Shown: positions 19,325-29,523, numbered from the stretch's first letter. The stretch is DNA of 64,000 nucleotides from Synechococcus sp. C9 (GCF_022984075.1 NZ_JALAAD010000001.1:2740501-2804500), one strand, 5' to 3'. The notes: generated from the letters alone by a model not told the origin. Numbers and translations: made by a program.

Positions 19325-19497
19325 ACAAAGGTTGACATGATATAGGTCGCTGGGCGTAGCCCCACATTGGTTTCTCAGAATCTTAAGGCGACAACCTTAA
19401 CCTACCTAGCTATAGCATCGCATTCTAAATTTTTAGAGATGCCCTTTATCCAAATTTTCAGTGCATCTTTAGTGCCTTCCAAAGCAGTTCAATTTAA

Positions 19498-21108
19498 TTA
19501 ACTTAATGCCAGGATAGCGTCATGAAATTTGCCAACGATATTCAAATGCGATCCCAAACCATTCCCCACCTTGGGATGTCCATTGAACACGCTATCACCA
19601 AGGCGGAAAACCGGACAGCCAAAAATCCGTGGTAGTTTCTCCGGGAGTATGCGGATGTAGGGTTCATAGAGAAAGGGTGGCTCAATATACGATGCTTTTT
19701 GAGTATCACGCTCTCGGATTTGTTCAAAAAAATCTAAAATCCGCTGATCCAGGTGCAAATCCCTCCCATGCGCCATCATAAACGAGTGTAAGTCAGTTTT
19801 TTGGGTAAGAAAACGACCCAGTTGGTGATAATCGGCGGAGGAAAGATTAATTAAAATCAAAAGGCTATTGAGTTCCCTGCGAAGTTTACCAGGCCAAACA
19901 TAAATCAAGCCATCACGATTATCCTTTTGCACGTGAGCCAGAAGCTGATCGTAAAGCTCTAAGGGTACATTGGTGAGCTTAAACATGGCAGATTTTAATT
20001 GTTTTTCTTCAAAACTGGGGTAAAAAAAAGACCCTTTTTGGTCAAATATCAAACGCATATTCGGCATATCATCAAAGTTAGTAATGGCAAAGCCGCTATA
20101 CTTCCGACCAAATTCACGACAGGCGGATAAATTGACGGCGAAAGAAGCATTATCTTGGTCATTTGAGGTAATAAAATTCAACTTTCCGCCCGTGGCATCA
20201 ATGACCATATCGGTTTCAGTCCCGTTGATCAGCGATAGTTTATAGCTATTTGTAAAATAAAATCGGACTCCCTGCGCTCGATTGGCAAGAAAAAGTAAGG
20301 TCTCCAAAATATTGAGAGGCACCCCCATATAATCCCCATTGCCAAATTCACGGAGAATCGTGACCACTCTAGGGTCAAAAAAGTCTTCATAAATGGGATT
20401 AGATAGATTGGTCAACCAATTGCGGGTGTAGGGCTTTTTAATATGTTTTGCTTGAATGCGATTTTCAATCACCAAAATATTGACTAATTCACCTAAGGAA
20501 GTTTTCAAGGTATTCGCTAAAGCCAACCCAACGCAACCCGCCCCAAGGATCAGAATGTTCAGTTTACCCCCACTCAGGGTTTGTTTGAGGGAATTGGATA
20601 ATTCCAGGTCGCTCATATCAGCAAAATCATCGAGTAAAAGTTGATTATTTTGAGCCATGACTAGCTCATTCACATAGTGCCACCGGGTTTGAATATCAGT
20701 GATACTCAGAATTTGTTCTAGGTATTGGGAAGCGGTGTGAGGGGCTTTTGGTAAAATAATTTCCTGATTAATGTCCAGTTGTTTTTTCGGCAAAATCGCT
20801 TGTAATGAAGGGTCAATAAATGCCGAATCTATTCCCAGACAATATCGCCAGCCAAGCGATGCCATCGTAATAACATCTTTATAGATGGCTTGATATTCTT
20901 TTTCCAAAGCTACGAGAAATTTTTGTTTATCCTGCAAAAAAATAGAGCCATTGTTTTGAGCAATTTGCCGCAATAATTGACGGGTTGCGTAGTCCTCCGG
21001 TTGCTGGGCAAGAATTTGGTAAAGTCGGTATTTTTCCTGAGCAATATTCTCCTCATCGGGAAAAGATTGGCTGGTAGCGGTAACTTGTGCCACTTCTTCA
21101 GAAGTCAT
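19498..21108 (-). CDS. FAD-dependent oxidoreductase-like protein with long N-terminal extension
   Basis: A 536-residue protein. The first 180 residues are helical and unrecognised (EKYRLYQILAQQPEDYATRQ). A Rossmann FAD motif follows: LNILILGAGCVGLALANTL, with an acidic strand end at LVIENR. Later motifs are DMVIDATGG, typical of group-A flavin monooxygenases and squalene/geranylgeranyl-reductase-like folds, and GDSVFNGHPKVGNGLGSHL near the C-terminus, which corresponds to the GD box binding the FAD ribityl chain. The substrate is unknown. It is AT-richer than its neighbours and lies between an integrase remnant and a MITE, suggesting acquisition. Confidence 0.65.
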   Translation of the reverse strand: MTSEEVAQVTATSQSFPDEENIAQEKYRLYQILAQQPEDYATRQLLRQIAQNNGSIFLQDKQKFLVALEKEYQAIYKDVITMASLGWRYCLGIDSAFIDPSLQAILPKKQLDINQEIILPKAPHTASQYLEQILSITDIQTRWHYVNELVMAQNNQLLLDDFADMSDLELSNSLKQTLSGGKLNILILGAGCVGLALANTLKTSLGELVNILVIENRIQAKHIKKPYTRNWLTNLSNPIYEDFFDPRVVTILREFGNGDYMGVPLNILETLLFLANRAQGVRFYFTNSYKLSLINGTETDMVIDATGGKLNFITSNDQDNASFAVNLSACREFGRKYSGFAITNFDDMPNMRLIFDQKGSFFYPSFEEKQLKSAMFKLTNVPLELYDQLLAHVQKDNRDGLIYVWPGKLRRELNSLLILINLSSADYHQLGRFLTQKTDLHSFMMAHGRDLHLDQRILDFFEQIRERDTQKASYIEPPFLYEPYIRILPEKLPRIFGCPVFRLGDSVFNGHPKVGNGLGSHLNIVGKFHDAILALS

Positions 21109-21156
21109 AATCAGTTCCCAGTCCTCGTTCCTTTAGGTTACCCGTAATCTTATACC

Positions 21157-21277
21157 ATAGTAATCCTAAATGAGAATGGAACATGGGGTCGCAGGGGCAC
21201 CGCCCCCGTCCTTGGTTCTGAAAAATTTTTGTATGCCTACGGCACGCAAGCTAATGCAAATCAAGTAGGATTGCTAT
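21157..21277 (+). repeat. Family-1 MITE-like repeat, long form
   Basis: ATAGTAATCCTAAATGAGAA at the left and TAGGATTGCTATA at the right are inverted ends. The core is intact. The long form carries an extra segment, GCCTACGGCACGCAAGCTAA, also found near 36910, 44708 and 55806. Confidence 0.75.
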
Positions 21278-21334
21278 ATGGCAATTTTATTCGATGAACA
21301 GACAAAAACTCTATAAAACCAAGGTTTTAATCGC

Positions 21335-24064
21335 TTATATCCAAGGTGCAAACCGATTGAGTAAGTAGGCAGGAATCATAACTGGCATTCCCGCAACAAT
21401 GCACATGAAGGCTTGGGTTACATCCATTGGCTGGGTGTTAAATAGGGGGTTGATGGCGGTCACCTGACTAAAGAATATTTGAAAAATACAAACGCAAACT
21501 ACCCCAATTGCCGGAATATAAGCAACCGGGTGAGTGCGATCTCTTAAATAAGCAAATAGGGATGGTATCAATTGACTCATGCTTAACAAGTAAAAAGTTT
21601 CAGCCGCAACCAGGGTGTGAACGGACATGGTGCGAGCCAAAGTGATATTGCCTGTGGTTTGTAAAGTCCATTCAAACATACCAAAAACCACGATTAGATT
21701 GCAGATGGAAATGGTCAGGATACGCCACAATAATTTACCCGTGAGGAGGGGTTGATTGGGAGGAATAGGTCCTCGCGCCATCGTGCCCTGTGATTTTGGC
21801 TCAAAGGCAAGGGTCGCACTGAGCGCCACAGAACTCACCATATTGACCCAGAGAATTTGTACAGGCAAAATCGGCAAGGTAGTAGCAACAAGGATGCCTA
21901 CCAAAATGGTCATGGCTTCGCCACCATTCACAGGTAAGATAAAGCCAATGGTTTTGAGGAGGTTGCGATAAACCGTGCGTCCTTCTTCGACGGCGGCAAC
22001 AATGGATGCAAAGTTATCATCGGTCAACACCATATCCGCCGCTTCTTTCGCAACTTCTGTGCCCGTAATTCCCATCGCAATACCAATATCTGCCTGCTTT
22101 AAGGCTGGGGCATCGTTCACCCCATCCCCTGTCATGGCGACAATTTCCCCTTGGGCTTGCAAGGCTTCCACTAAACGCAGTTTTTGTTCAGGGGCAACCC
22201 GTGCAAACACGGCACTGGCGGTCACGGCATTGGCGAGGTCCCGATCATTCATGGTTGCCAGTTGTTGCCCGGTGCATACGGATGGGGTTTCCGGTTGCAT
22301 CAGTCCCAATTGCCGGGCGATGGCTCCAGCGGTCAGGGCATGGTCCCCCGTAATCATCTTGACCCGGATGCCCGCCGATTGACAGGCTCGCACCGCCAGG
22401 ATGGCTTCGGCTCTGGGGGGGTCGATCATCCCCTGCAATCCGATCCAGGTCAAATTGGCAATATCCCCGTGATCAATGTGATCCATCTCCCGCTGTGCCC
22501 CAGGTATCTCTTTTTTGGCAAACGCCAGTACCCGTAAGCCCTGGGCAGCCAGGTCGTGGGTGATCTGCTCAATTTGCTTGGGGTCGCAAGGGATGATTTG
22601 ACCATCCGCCGTGAGTTGATAATCGCATCGGGACACCAGGGCTTCCATCGCCCCTTTGACGTAAATCACCTGGTAATCAGAGCGTTCCTGGTGCCGGTGC
22701 AAGGTTGCCATGTACTGAAACTGGGATTCAAAGGGGAGGGTATCCAGGCGGGGGTAAGTTGATTCCAGATCGGGGCGGCTAAGCCCCGCTTTTTGGGCTG
22801 AGACAATTAATGCGGCTTCCGTGGGATCGCCGACGACGGCAAGTTGCCCCCCCTGCATCTGGAGATGGGAATCATTGCACAACAAACCGCACCGCAAACA
22901 CTCCCGCAAAGCCAGGTTGTGACCGATGTCCACAGCCTGTTCATTCCAGCAAATAGCGCCTTCGGCATGGTAACCCACACCACTCACCGTGTACGCCATG
23001 CCCCCGGCATAGACCGCCTGGACGGTCATCTGATTTTCCGTCAGGGTGCCGGTTTTGTCAGAACAAATGACAGTGGTACTCCCCAGGGTTTCGACCGCAG
23101 GCAATTTGCGGATAATGGCGTGTCGTTGTGCCATCCGACTGACCCCAATCGCCAGGGTTACTGTCATCACAGCTGGCAGTCCTTCGGGAATCCCACTCAC
23201 CGCCAGGGCAACAGCTGCCTTAAACGCTTCCGACCACCGACCTCCCTCACCCAGCACCACCGCAAAGGTCAACGCCGCCAAGCCCAAAATCATGTACAAA
23301 AGCGTCTGGCTAAACCGTTTCATCTTGCGGGTGAGTGGGGTTTCCAGTCCGCTACTTTGCGCCATCAGCCGGGAAATGCGCCCCGTTTCCGTCTGGTTGC
23401 CAATCGCCACCACAATGCCTCGGGCTTGTCCAAAGGTCACCAAACTGCCCGCATAAGCCATATTGCGGCGATCCGCTAGGTTGGTTGCCAAGGGGAGTGG
23501 CTCACTGGATTTCTCGACGGGAACCGATTCTCCAGTCAAGGCGGCTTCACTCACCTGCAAGTCCCGCACCGCCATCAACCGCACATCCGCAGGCACCTTA
23601 TCGCCAGAAACGAGCAATACCAAATCGCCGGGAACCAGTTCACGGGAATTGAGCCGTATTTTTTCACCGTTCCGTATAACGGTCGCCTCGGTGGTGACCG
23701 ATTTGGCAAGAGCGGCGATGGCATTTTCTGCTTTTGATTCTTGGATAAAGCCAATCACGGCATTAATCAATGTAACGCCAAAAATTACCCCCGCATCCAC
23801 CCAATCCCGTAACAGTAAGGTCACCGTACCAGCCACGAGCAAAATATAAATCAAAGGTTGGTTAAATTCCATTAGAAAGCGCACGATAGGACTTTTTCCC
23901 GCTTGCCCCTGTAGTTCATTCCAGCCATAACGCTCCCGACGTTGAGCGACTTCTGCCCTCCCTAGCCCCATTGCTAAATCTGTCCCCAAAGAGGCGGCAA
24001 CATCGGCAATAGACATCTGGTGCCACTGCCCTGCGGATAGATGCTCACTCGCAGAAGATACCAT
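21335..24064 (-). CDS. P-type cation-transporting ATPase (P2 type, Ca2+/Na+ pump-like)
   Basis: An ATP-driven cation pump of about 909 residues. In order: an N-terminal cation-ATPase domain ([19 protein letters not shown]), the actuator TGES loop ([13 protein letters not shown]), helix 4 with [11 protein letters not shown], the phosphorylated aspartate in [12 protein letters not shown], the hinge [16 protein letters not shown] and C-terminal helices. These place it in the P2 group (PacL/PMA1-like); the ion cannot be fixed by eye, as the M4 site reads SGIPEGL rather than AAIPEGL. The frame extends to a GTG at 24109; ATG 24064 is preferred. It is isolated on the minus strand. Confidence 0.9.
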   Translation of the reverse strand: MVSSASEHLSAGQWHQMSIADVAASLGTDLAMGLGRAEVAQRRERYGWNELQGQAGKSPIVRFLMEFNQPLIYILLVAGTVTLLLRDWVDAGVIFGVTLINAVIGFIQESKAENAIAALAKSVTTEATVIRNGEKIRLNSRELVPGDLVLLVSGDKVPADVRLMAVRDLQVSEAALTGESVPVEKSSEPLPLATNLADRRNMAYAGSLVTFGQARGIVVAIGNQTETGRISRLMAQSSGLETPLTRKMKRFSQTLLYMILGLAALTFAVVLGEGGRWSEAFKAAVALAVSGIPEGLPAVMTVTLAIGVSRMAQRHAIIRKLPAVETLGSTTVICSDKTGTLTENQMTVQAVYAGGMAYTVSGVGYHAEGAICWNEQAVDIGHNLALRECLRCGLLCNDSHLQMQGGQLAVVGDPTEAALIVSAQKAGLSRPDLESTYPRLDTLPFESQFQYMATLHRHQERSDYQVIYVKGAMEALVSRCDYQLTADGQIIPCDPKQIEQITHDLAAQGLRVLAFAKKEIPGAQREMDHIDHGDIANLTWIGLQGMIDPPRAEAILAVRACQSAGIRVKMITGDHALTAGAIARQLGLMQPETPSVCTGQQLATMNDRDLANAVTASAVFARVAPEQKLRLVEALQAQGEIVAMTGDGVNDAPALKQADIGIAMGITGTEVAKEAADMVLTDDNFASIVAAVEEGRTVYRNLLKTIGFILPVNGGEAMTILVGILVATTLPILPVQILWVNMVSSVALSATLAFEPKSQGTMARGPIPPNQPLLTGKLLWRILTISICNLIVVFGMFEWTLQTTGNITLARTMSVHTLVAAETFYLLSMSQLIPSLFAYLRDRTHPVAYIPAIGVVCVCIFQIFFSQVTAINPLFNTQPMDVTQAFMCIVAGMPVMIPAYLLNRFAPWI

Positions 24065-24341
24065 ACTCAAATACGGTAATAGAACTGGATTATTATAACT
24101 TCCAGACACCTTTATTCATTGATTTTTGCACGTACAAAGCGGCTCTGAGTAACCTCACCATAAGCCCCATTCCTGCGTTAGCAATTATCACGAAGTTAGG
24201 GGCATTCTCAATAGTTGTGAATCATATATGAGGGCACCTCTGAATTAAAATAATCACGCCATGACAAGAAATTTACTCCTAAAATTTTAGTGTTGATTCA
24301 GGACTTATTTTCTGAAATGATGAGTAATCCACTCTGAGATT

Positions 24342-25472
24342 TTAGGTGAGGTAACATCCTGTTTGCTCCAACAAACGCAACTGTTTATAATCCGTGACAG
24401 ATGATTGCGCCATCTGCCACTTAGGGGTGATTGTGGGATAATCTATGCCTGCAAAGGTTTTGAGTATGGCATCAATAATGACTTTAGCGGCAAGGGGAGG
24501 TACAGCCATGCCGATCTGTCGCCGCACACTTTCCTTAGAACCATAGAACGTAAAATCATCGGGAAATGTTTGTAATCGTGCCCGTTCACGATTGGTTAAA
24601 GCTCGATGTTCTTCCCAATGATAAACATGAGTACCCCCACCCCCACTCCCTGTGATCGTGTAGGCTGGTTTATCTGGGTCTAAGCGTTTGTAGATTTGAC
24701 TCATCGTTGCTCCTTTAACATTCAAGCGCAATTCTGGAGGAATGTTAGCCGTCCAAGCATTTTCGCCAGGAAGAATATGTTTCAGACGAGCCACAACCGA
24801 TGCAGATTGCCTGGTAATTTCTTGATTGGCAACACCGGGTAAAATGGGGGGAGTTTCTAGGGCTTGGCGAGCAGTAATATGTTGATTGAGATGGGTTGGT
24901 GCAGGGACTAAAAATTTGAGATTTAGACATTTTTTAATACCGACAATAATAATGCGCTGGCGTATCTGCGGTACCCCATAATCAGCAAAATTATACAGGT
25001 GAGTGGTTAACTCATAACCTGAACCGGCACCCTGAAGTTCTGCTAAAATTTTCAAAAATGTTTGTCCTTGATTTGCACTCCGAAGTCCCCCCACATTTTC
25101 AGCGATAAACCAATCAGGTTCAAACTGATTAAGAACATGAATCCCATACTGATAGAGTGGACCGAATTTTCCATAAATACCTTGTTTCTCTCCCACTAAA
25201 CTAAAGTCATTGCAGGGAAAACCAAAGGCGAATGCGTTGATTTTAGGTAAGATGGTAATATCAAAATTACGAACATCTGCACAAATAACCTTATGCTCTT
25301 CTTCAGGACAAAGACTATGGCGATAAGTTGCACAACTATCCGCATCATAATCAATCGCCCATGCGTGTTGGACTTGCCATCCTTTTGCTTCCCATTCCAT
25401 ATTGGCCAGTTTCACTCCTAGCCCCATACCCCCTGGCCCGCAAAACATTTCTCCTAATTGAAAAACTCTCAT
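24342..25472 (-). CDS. DNA (cytosine-5) methyltransferase, orphan
   Basis: A C5-cytosine methyltransferase of about 376 residues. Motif I is EMFCGPGGMGLG; motif IV has the catalytic cysteine in FGFPCNDFSLVG; motif VI is AENVGGLRS; motif VIII is RQRIIIVG; motif X contains GMAVPP. Between VIII and IX lies the target-recognition region (about residues 195-275) with MSQIYKRLDPDKPAYTI. The motif IV sequence PCNDFS departs from the common PCQ. No restriction endonuclease gene is adjacent, so it is either a solitary regulator or a relic of a restriction-modification system. Recognition site unknown. ATG 25472 is preferred over TTG 25484. Confidence 0.9.
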   Translation of the reverse strand: MRVFQLGEMFCGPGGMGLGVKLANMEWEAKGWQVQHAWAIDYDADSCATYRHSLCPEEEHKVICADVRNFDITILPKINAFAFGFPCNDFSLVGEKQGIYGKFGPLYQYGIHVLNQFEPDWFIAENVGGLRSANQGQTFLKILAELQGAGSGYELTTHLYNFADYGVPQIRQRIIIVGIKKCLNLKFLVPAPTHLNQHITARQALETPPILPGVANQEITRQSASVVARLKHILPGENAWTANIPPELRLNVKGATMSQIYKRLDPDKPAYTITGSGGGGTHVYHWEEHRALTNRERARLQTFPDDFTFYGSKESVRRQIGMAVPPLAAKVIIDAILKTFAGIDYPTITPKWQMAQSSVTDYKQLRLLEQTGCYLT

Positions 25473-25524
25473 GGGAGTTGGCAAATGATTAACAATTACT
25501 AGCCAGAGTTTACCAGAAATTCAG

Positions 25525-26976
25525 CTACCCCCCCAAATACCGTTGAGTCGCTATGATTAATCCCACCACTGCAATTCCCCAGGCGTAGGGCAGGGTTTTG
25601 ATTAATAAAACATTCACATCGGTTTTCACTTCGTTAGCCAGCCAAACATTGTGGGTATTGGTGGGGTCGCACACCCCCTGAATTACCCCTAGGGACATCA
25701 GTACCCCCATCACTGCCCCCCCCGGCAGTCCGGCACTCAGCATTACCCCACCCATGCCGTAGCCCAACCCCCACACATTCAACGGCCCCCGGTACAGTGC
25801 CAGGGGAGCCAGCAGGGCAAACCCCACCACATACTCCCAGGGCGAGGTGGGAATCAGGGGTGCAAGCAGGGGCTGAATGGCGGCCAACACCGGCCAGACC
25901 GCATCCGGGTGGGTCGTGTACCAAACGGCTCCGGCTCCCGTTTTGGTCGGCCCCAGCACCGCACTCAGGGTCATGCCAATCCCCATCATGAGGACAAGGG
26001 CGGCTACCACGCTGGCAGCACCTTCCAATATGGCTCCTGTCAACAGGTTAATCCCCCCCCGGCGCAGGGTCACGGCAAACCCGTAGGCTAACCCCAGCAG
26101 AAACGCCGGAATAAACGGCACCCCCAACCCCAGGATCAGGATTAAGGGCACTACTGGCGTGAGATAGGCATACCAAGCCAGACGGGGCGGTTGTCCCCAG
26201 CGGCGCAACCCTTGCCCCAGCCCCCACAGGGTCACACAGCCCAAACCCCACACCACTCCCCACCGCCAGCCCGGAACCGTCACCCAAGGGCGCAACACCC
26301 AGGGCACACCCACCAGCCCCAGCCAACCCACCGGTTCCCACCGCCAACCCGACCAGACCAACATCCGGGTGCGTGCCAATTCCACCCCCACAAAGGTCAC
26401 TGCCCCCACCGCCATCACCCCAAACACCCCCAGGGCATAGCGACTCACTTCTGTGTCACTCAACCCCAACACCGTCTTGTACACCGCCCAATTCCCCGGA
26501 TTGAGCAGTCCCCCCAAACTGATCCCAAACAACAGCACCCCCGCACTGATGTATTCCCGCAAGCCCAGGGAATGTAAAATCGGCAGAACCACCGTCCCCA
26601 CCATGATCACCGCCCCCAAGCCCCCCACTGCCGAAAACAGCAGTGCCACCAGCCCCAACACCAGCACCGAGAGCAACCAAGGGCGATCCCCCGCCAGTTC
26701 CGCCCCCCCCCGCACCAGATTTTGGGCAACCCCGGTTTTTTGCAACCAACTGCTCAGCATCCCCCCTAGCATGGCAATCACCATCGGTTCCGCCAACCGC
26801 ACCGCCCCATCCGCCCAAATCCCCAAAAACACATCCTGCCAAGTGAGTTGCCCCGCCCCCACCAGAAGCACCCCCATCCCCGTCGCCATCAACGGCAAAG
26901 CCAGCAGAGCCGGTAACACCCGTGCCACCATCAGCGCCGCCGCCGTCAGAAAGATGAACCCTATTCCCCAGCCCAT
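25525..26976 (-). CDS. Multi-pass permease, possibly of the ion-transporter superfamily
   Basis: A very hydrophobic protein of about 483 residues with roughly 12 membrane segments. Features are repeated Gly-rich helix breaks (AVGGLGAVIMVGTVVLP, ISLGGLLNPGNWAV) and a C-terminal loop QGVCDPTNTHNVWLANEVKT. Such Asn/Pro-rich re-entrant loops occur in anion or dicarboxylate carriers of the IT superfamily; I cannot name the family with certainty. The ATG at 26976 overlaps the DUF1350 stop (TGATG), so it is the last gene of the Mrp cluster operon. A longer frame to 27048 would overlap DUF1350 and is rejected. Confidence 0.6.
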   Translation of the reverse strand: MGWGIGFIFLTAAALMVARVLPALLALPLMATGMGVLLVGAGQLTWQDVFLGIWADGAVRLAEPMVIAMLGGMLSSWLQKTGVAQNLVRGGAELAGDRPWLLSVLVLGLVALLFSAVGGLGAVIMVGTVVLPILHSLGLREYISAGVLLFGISLGGLLNPGNWAVYKTVLGLSDTEVSRYALGVFGVMAVGAVTFVGVELARTRMLVWSGWRWEPVGWLGLVGVPWVLRPWVTVPGWRWGVVWGLGCVTLWGLGQGLRRWGQPPRLAWYAYLTPVVPLILILGLGVPFIPAFLLGLAYGFAVTLRRGGINLLTGAILEGAASVVAALVLMMGIGMTLSAVLGPTKTGAGAVWYTTHPDAVWPVLAAIQPLLAPLIPTSPWEYVVGFALLAPLALYRGPLNVWGLGYGMGGVMLSAGLPGGAVMGVLMSLGVIQGVCDPTNTHNVWLANEVKTDVNVLLIKTLPYAWGIAVVGLIIATQRYLGG

Positions 26977-27737
26977 CACTGGCGCAAACTCCCCACCATC
27001 ACCCGCTCCAGGGTCAACAAATCCTGGTACAGCCACTCCTTGCACCACTGCCCCAGCGCATCCAAGGGACTAAATGCCCCTTTTTGCCCCCAATTCACCT
27101 CCAACCCCAAGGGCGTCAGGTGATTCCCGGTTAAATAATGCAACCGCAAGCCATCGGGAAACTTCTCCCGCAGAACCTCTGTCAATTGGGGCGTTTCATC
27201 CAACGTGTCATCGGCAAACCGAATCAACACATTCCGGGGCACCCGATACCGCCTGCGGATAAAATCCAAGGTTTCCTTCGGCGACGGGCTAAACTCCAGC
27301 GGCAGTTGATCCAACACCGGCACATGGCGCAACGCCTCCAGCCAGGGCAACGCCCCCTGCAACCCAAAATTGTTGTAACTAATGAATATCTGCCCCGCCC
27401 GCTCCACCGGGAACAGCCCGCCGATGAGTAAATGCAATTTACAGCCCAAACTGTGCCCCACCCCATACACCGGCAAATCCGTAGGCAGTTTTAACACCTG
27501 CACCACATCGTTAAACTCCCCGTAGGCTTTCGCCGCCAAACCCCGATGATCCAGGTCAGGAATCACCGATTTGGTAATAATAATGTACCCATGTGCCGCC
27601 AACCGCTCCAGCAACCAACGATAACTCCACTGGGGCAGTGCCCCCACAAACGCCCCCCCCAAAAAGTGAATAATTCCTTGAGGTTCCGGCGGGAGCAACA
27701 CCTGCGATTCCCCCAAATCCTGCCACAGCCAATCCAT
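26976..27737 (-). CDS. DUF1350 family alpha/beta-hydrolase-like protein
   Basis: A 253-residue soluble protein. GVGHSLGCKLHLLI resembles the nucleophile elbow of alpha/beta hydrolases (G-x-S-x-G type), and IHFLGGAFVGALPQWSY resembles an oxyanion-loop region; DUF1350 proteins are common in cyanobacteria and plastids with no settled function. GGAGGTGAACGC before the ATG at 27737 fixes the start, and the 15-residue extension upstream is rejected. It lies 53 bp after mnhB and is coupled to the following permease. Confidence 0.8.
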   Translation of the reverse strand: MDWLWQDLGESQVLLPPEPQGIIHFLGGAFVGALPQWSYRWLLERLAAHGYIIITKSVIPDLDHRGLAAKAYGEFNDVVQVLKLPTDLPVYGVGHSLGCKLHLLIGGLFPVERAGQIFISYNNFGLQGALPWLEALRHVPVLDQLPLEFSPSPKETLDFIRRRYRVPRNVLIRFADDTLDETPQLTEVLREKFPDGLRLHYLTGNHLTPLGLEVNWGQKGAFSPLDALGQWCKEWLYQDLLTLERVMVGSLRQ

Positions 27738-27789
27738 GCGTTCACCTCCAGCCCCTCTCCCAGTGTAATTGCAAACCCCCAAAGCTGGC

Positions 27790-28452
27790 TTACAGCAAGC
27801 CCCGATACCGGATAAACACCAGCACCATTCCCCAGGAACCCAACGTCACCTTCACCGCCACCAGCACATTCAACACCGGAATCATCCCCCCACTCACCAA
27901 AGCCCCCACCTCCCCCTGGGGCAGCTCCCACCCCGTCAAAGTTAATACCGCCAGGACAATGAACACCAAGACCACCACCTTTTCCCAGGTGGGGATATGC
28001 CAGCGTTGGTAAATCCGTTGTAATAACTCCGGCGAAGAGGTCATGGCAATCAACCCAATAGCTGTCCCCCCCGCTACCCCAGCGGCAAACCCACCCCCCG
28101 GCGAGAGATGCCCCCGCAGTGCCAATTCCACCCCCACCATAGCAGCAATCGTCGCCCCCAACTGTGCCAGCACCACCGAGGGCGCATCCGTGAGTTGGTA
28201 AATCCGGCGCAAAGGTCGTTCATTCGCCATCAGCTTCTGCACCCCCATGATGGCAATCGTAAAGACAACGACTTCACACACCGTATCGTACAGCCGATTG
28301 CGGAGAATGATCGCCGACACCGTATTGGGAATGCCGCTATCCTGCACCACCGCCGCCACCACCGCCAGGGGAGATTCGGAGATGGGATGGGGCACTACCA
28401 CCATCTTTACCCCAAACGCCAACACCGCCAGCACATACACCCACTTCGCCAT
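27790..28452 (-). CDS. mnhB: Mrp-type Na+/H+ antiporter subunit B
   Basis: A 220-residue membrane protein. The C-terminal half is an MnhB domain with ELALRGHLSPGGGFAAGVAG, the family signature. The N-terminal part (VVAAVVQDSGIPNTVSAIIL followed by RNRLYDTVCEVVVFTIA) resembles the tail of MrpA (MbhE-like) usually placed before subunit B. So the product joins the MrpA C-terminal fragment and MrpB. The ATG overlaps the DUF4040 stop (TGATG). It acts in the Mrp complex in the cytoplasmic membrane. Confidence 0.85.
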   Translation of the reverse strand: MAKWVYVLAVLAFGVKMVVVPHPISESPLAVVAAVVQDSGIPNTVSAIILRNRLYDTVCEVVVFTIAIMGVQKLMANERPLRRIYQLTDAPSVVLAQLGATIAAMVGVELALRGHLSPGGGFAAGVAGGTAIGLIAMTSSPELLQRIYQRWHIPTWEKVVVLVFIVLAVLTLTGWELPQGEVGALVSGGMIPVLNVLVAVKVTLGSWGMVLVFIRYRGLL

Positions 28453-28976
28453 CAGTGCCCCCCCGTTGCCGTAACCAGCGGTTGGTAATCAACCGTCATG
28501 GGAATTGTCCATTCCCTTTGCAGTATTTCGTATAAACGCAGGATGGGGGTGGTCGTGTGAATCCCCATCGGTTCCGAGCAGGTACACATGGCGTGAACCT
28601 CCTGCTGTGCCAACCCCTGCTCCAAGGCTGACGGTTCCGCATAGGTGACCCATTCCACCAAAAGGTGCTGTTGCCCCAACACCCGCCGCAGTTCGGTCAT
28701 CAGGGTTTGCAACTCCTGACCCCGCCGTTCCAAGTCCGCCGTCAGCACCCCCAAACGCACCACCAGAGACGACCGCACCGCCACCGCATAGAGAATCACC
28801 GCCAGCAGCGTCCCCACCAGGGCTTCCGTCAACGCCACATCGGCGGCTCCCAACAGGGCATAGACAAGTGCCGCCACCGACCCCAAAATCCCCCGCACCA
28901 CCAACGCCCGGTAGGGATTGGTTTGCAGAACCAGCAAGCCCGCCGATAGGGGTAATAACGCCGTCAGTACCAGCAT
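28452..28976 (-). CDS. MbhD/DUF4040-type subunit of Mrp antiporter (MrpA C-terminal-like) with extra tail
   Basis: 174 residues. The first 85 form three membrane helices, with GAADVALTEALVGTLLAVIL, the signature shared by MbhD and the C-terminal part of MrpA. Unusually, about 85 further soluble residues follow (LERRGQELQTLMTELRRVLG to the end), including AMCTCSEPMG. The start at 28976 lies one base after the mnhG stop. The tail is not part of the standard family and may be a cytoplasmic regulatory or cyanobacterium-specific piece. Confidence 0.75.
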   Translation of the reverse strand: MLVLTALLPLSAGLLVLQTNPYRALVVRGILGSVAALVYALLGAADVALTEALVGTLLAVILYAVAVRSSLVVRLGVLTADLERRGQELQTLMTELRRVLGQQHLLVEWVTYAEPSALEQGLAQQEVHAMCTCSEPMGIHTTTPILRLYEILQREWTIPMTVDYQPLVTATGGH

Positions 28977-28977
28977 C

Positions 28978-29259
28978 TCACTCGTCACGCTTTCGCTCCG
29001 GTGGGTGGGCGCAATAAGCCAACACATACCCCAGCACCGTATTCCACATCACCAGGGACAGCACCGCCAACAACCACAACGACCATTCCTGCGGACGGCG
29101 GATCACTAAACCCACCATCAACGCCAGGGAACCTAGGGTATCCGCCACCGATAGATAGTGCAACTTAAATAAAATCGAACGGCGGGTCAGCAGGATGGGC
29201 GTGCCCCACCACCAGAGAATCAGCCCGACCCCGAAACATACCCCGCTGGCAATCTCCAC
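28978..29259 (-). CDS. mnhG: Mrp-type Na+/H+ antiporter subunit G
   Basis: A 93-residue protein with three membrane helices. RRSILFKLHYLSVADTLGS matches the MnhG/PhaG signature (FxRLHxxSxxDTLG-like). It lies between mnhF (3 bp gap) and the DUF4040 gene, and its size is normal. Confidence 0.85.
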   Translation of the reverse strand: MEIASGVCFGVGLILWWWGTPILLTRRSILFKLHYLSVADTLGSLALMVGLVIRRPQEWSLWLLAVLSLVMWNTVLGYVLAYCAHPPERKRDE

Positions 29260-29262
29260 AGC

Positions 29263-29523
29263 CTACCTCCCTGTCTGCCCCATGCGCCGCAGTAAATGCG
29301 CCAACAACATAAACCCCGCATTCCCCACCGCCAGGGTAATCACCCCCACCAACCCCATCATCCAGTCATCCCGCATTACCGCCACCAGCAACATAATCAG
29401 CGACGACTTGGTTGCCACACTGGAAAGTGCCAACATGGTTTCCCAAATATCCCCCCGCCGGGTCATCTGATAAATCGGGATTAAAAACGCCCCGATCATC
29501 CCCCACAAAACCACCGTTAACAT
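29263..29523 (-). CDS. mnhF: Mrp-type Na+/H+ antiporter subunit F
   Basis: An 86-residue protein with three membrane helices, beginning MLTVVLWGMIGAFLIPIYQM. TRRGDIWETMLALSSVATKS is the conserved cytoplasmic loop (D-R/I-x-x-x-L-A-x-x-x-x-x-x-K). The ATG at 29523 overlaps the mnhE stop as TGATG. A longer open frame upstream to 29943 gives a Gly/Ala-rich out-of-frame translation of mnhE and is not real. Confidence 0.85.
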   Translation of the reverse strand: MLTVVLWGMIGAFLIPIYQMTRRGDIWETMLALSSVATKSSLIMLLVAVMRDDWMMGLVGVITLAVGNAGFMLLAHLLRRMGQTGR

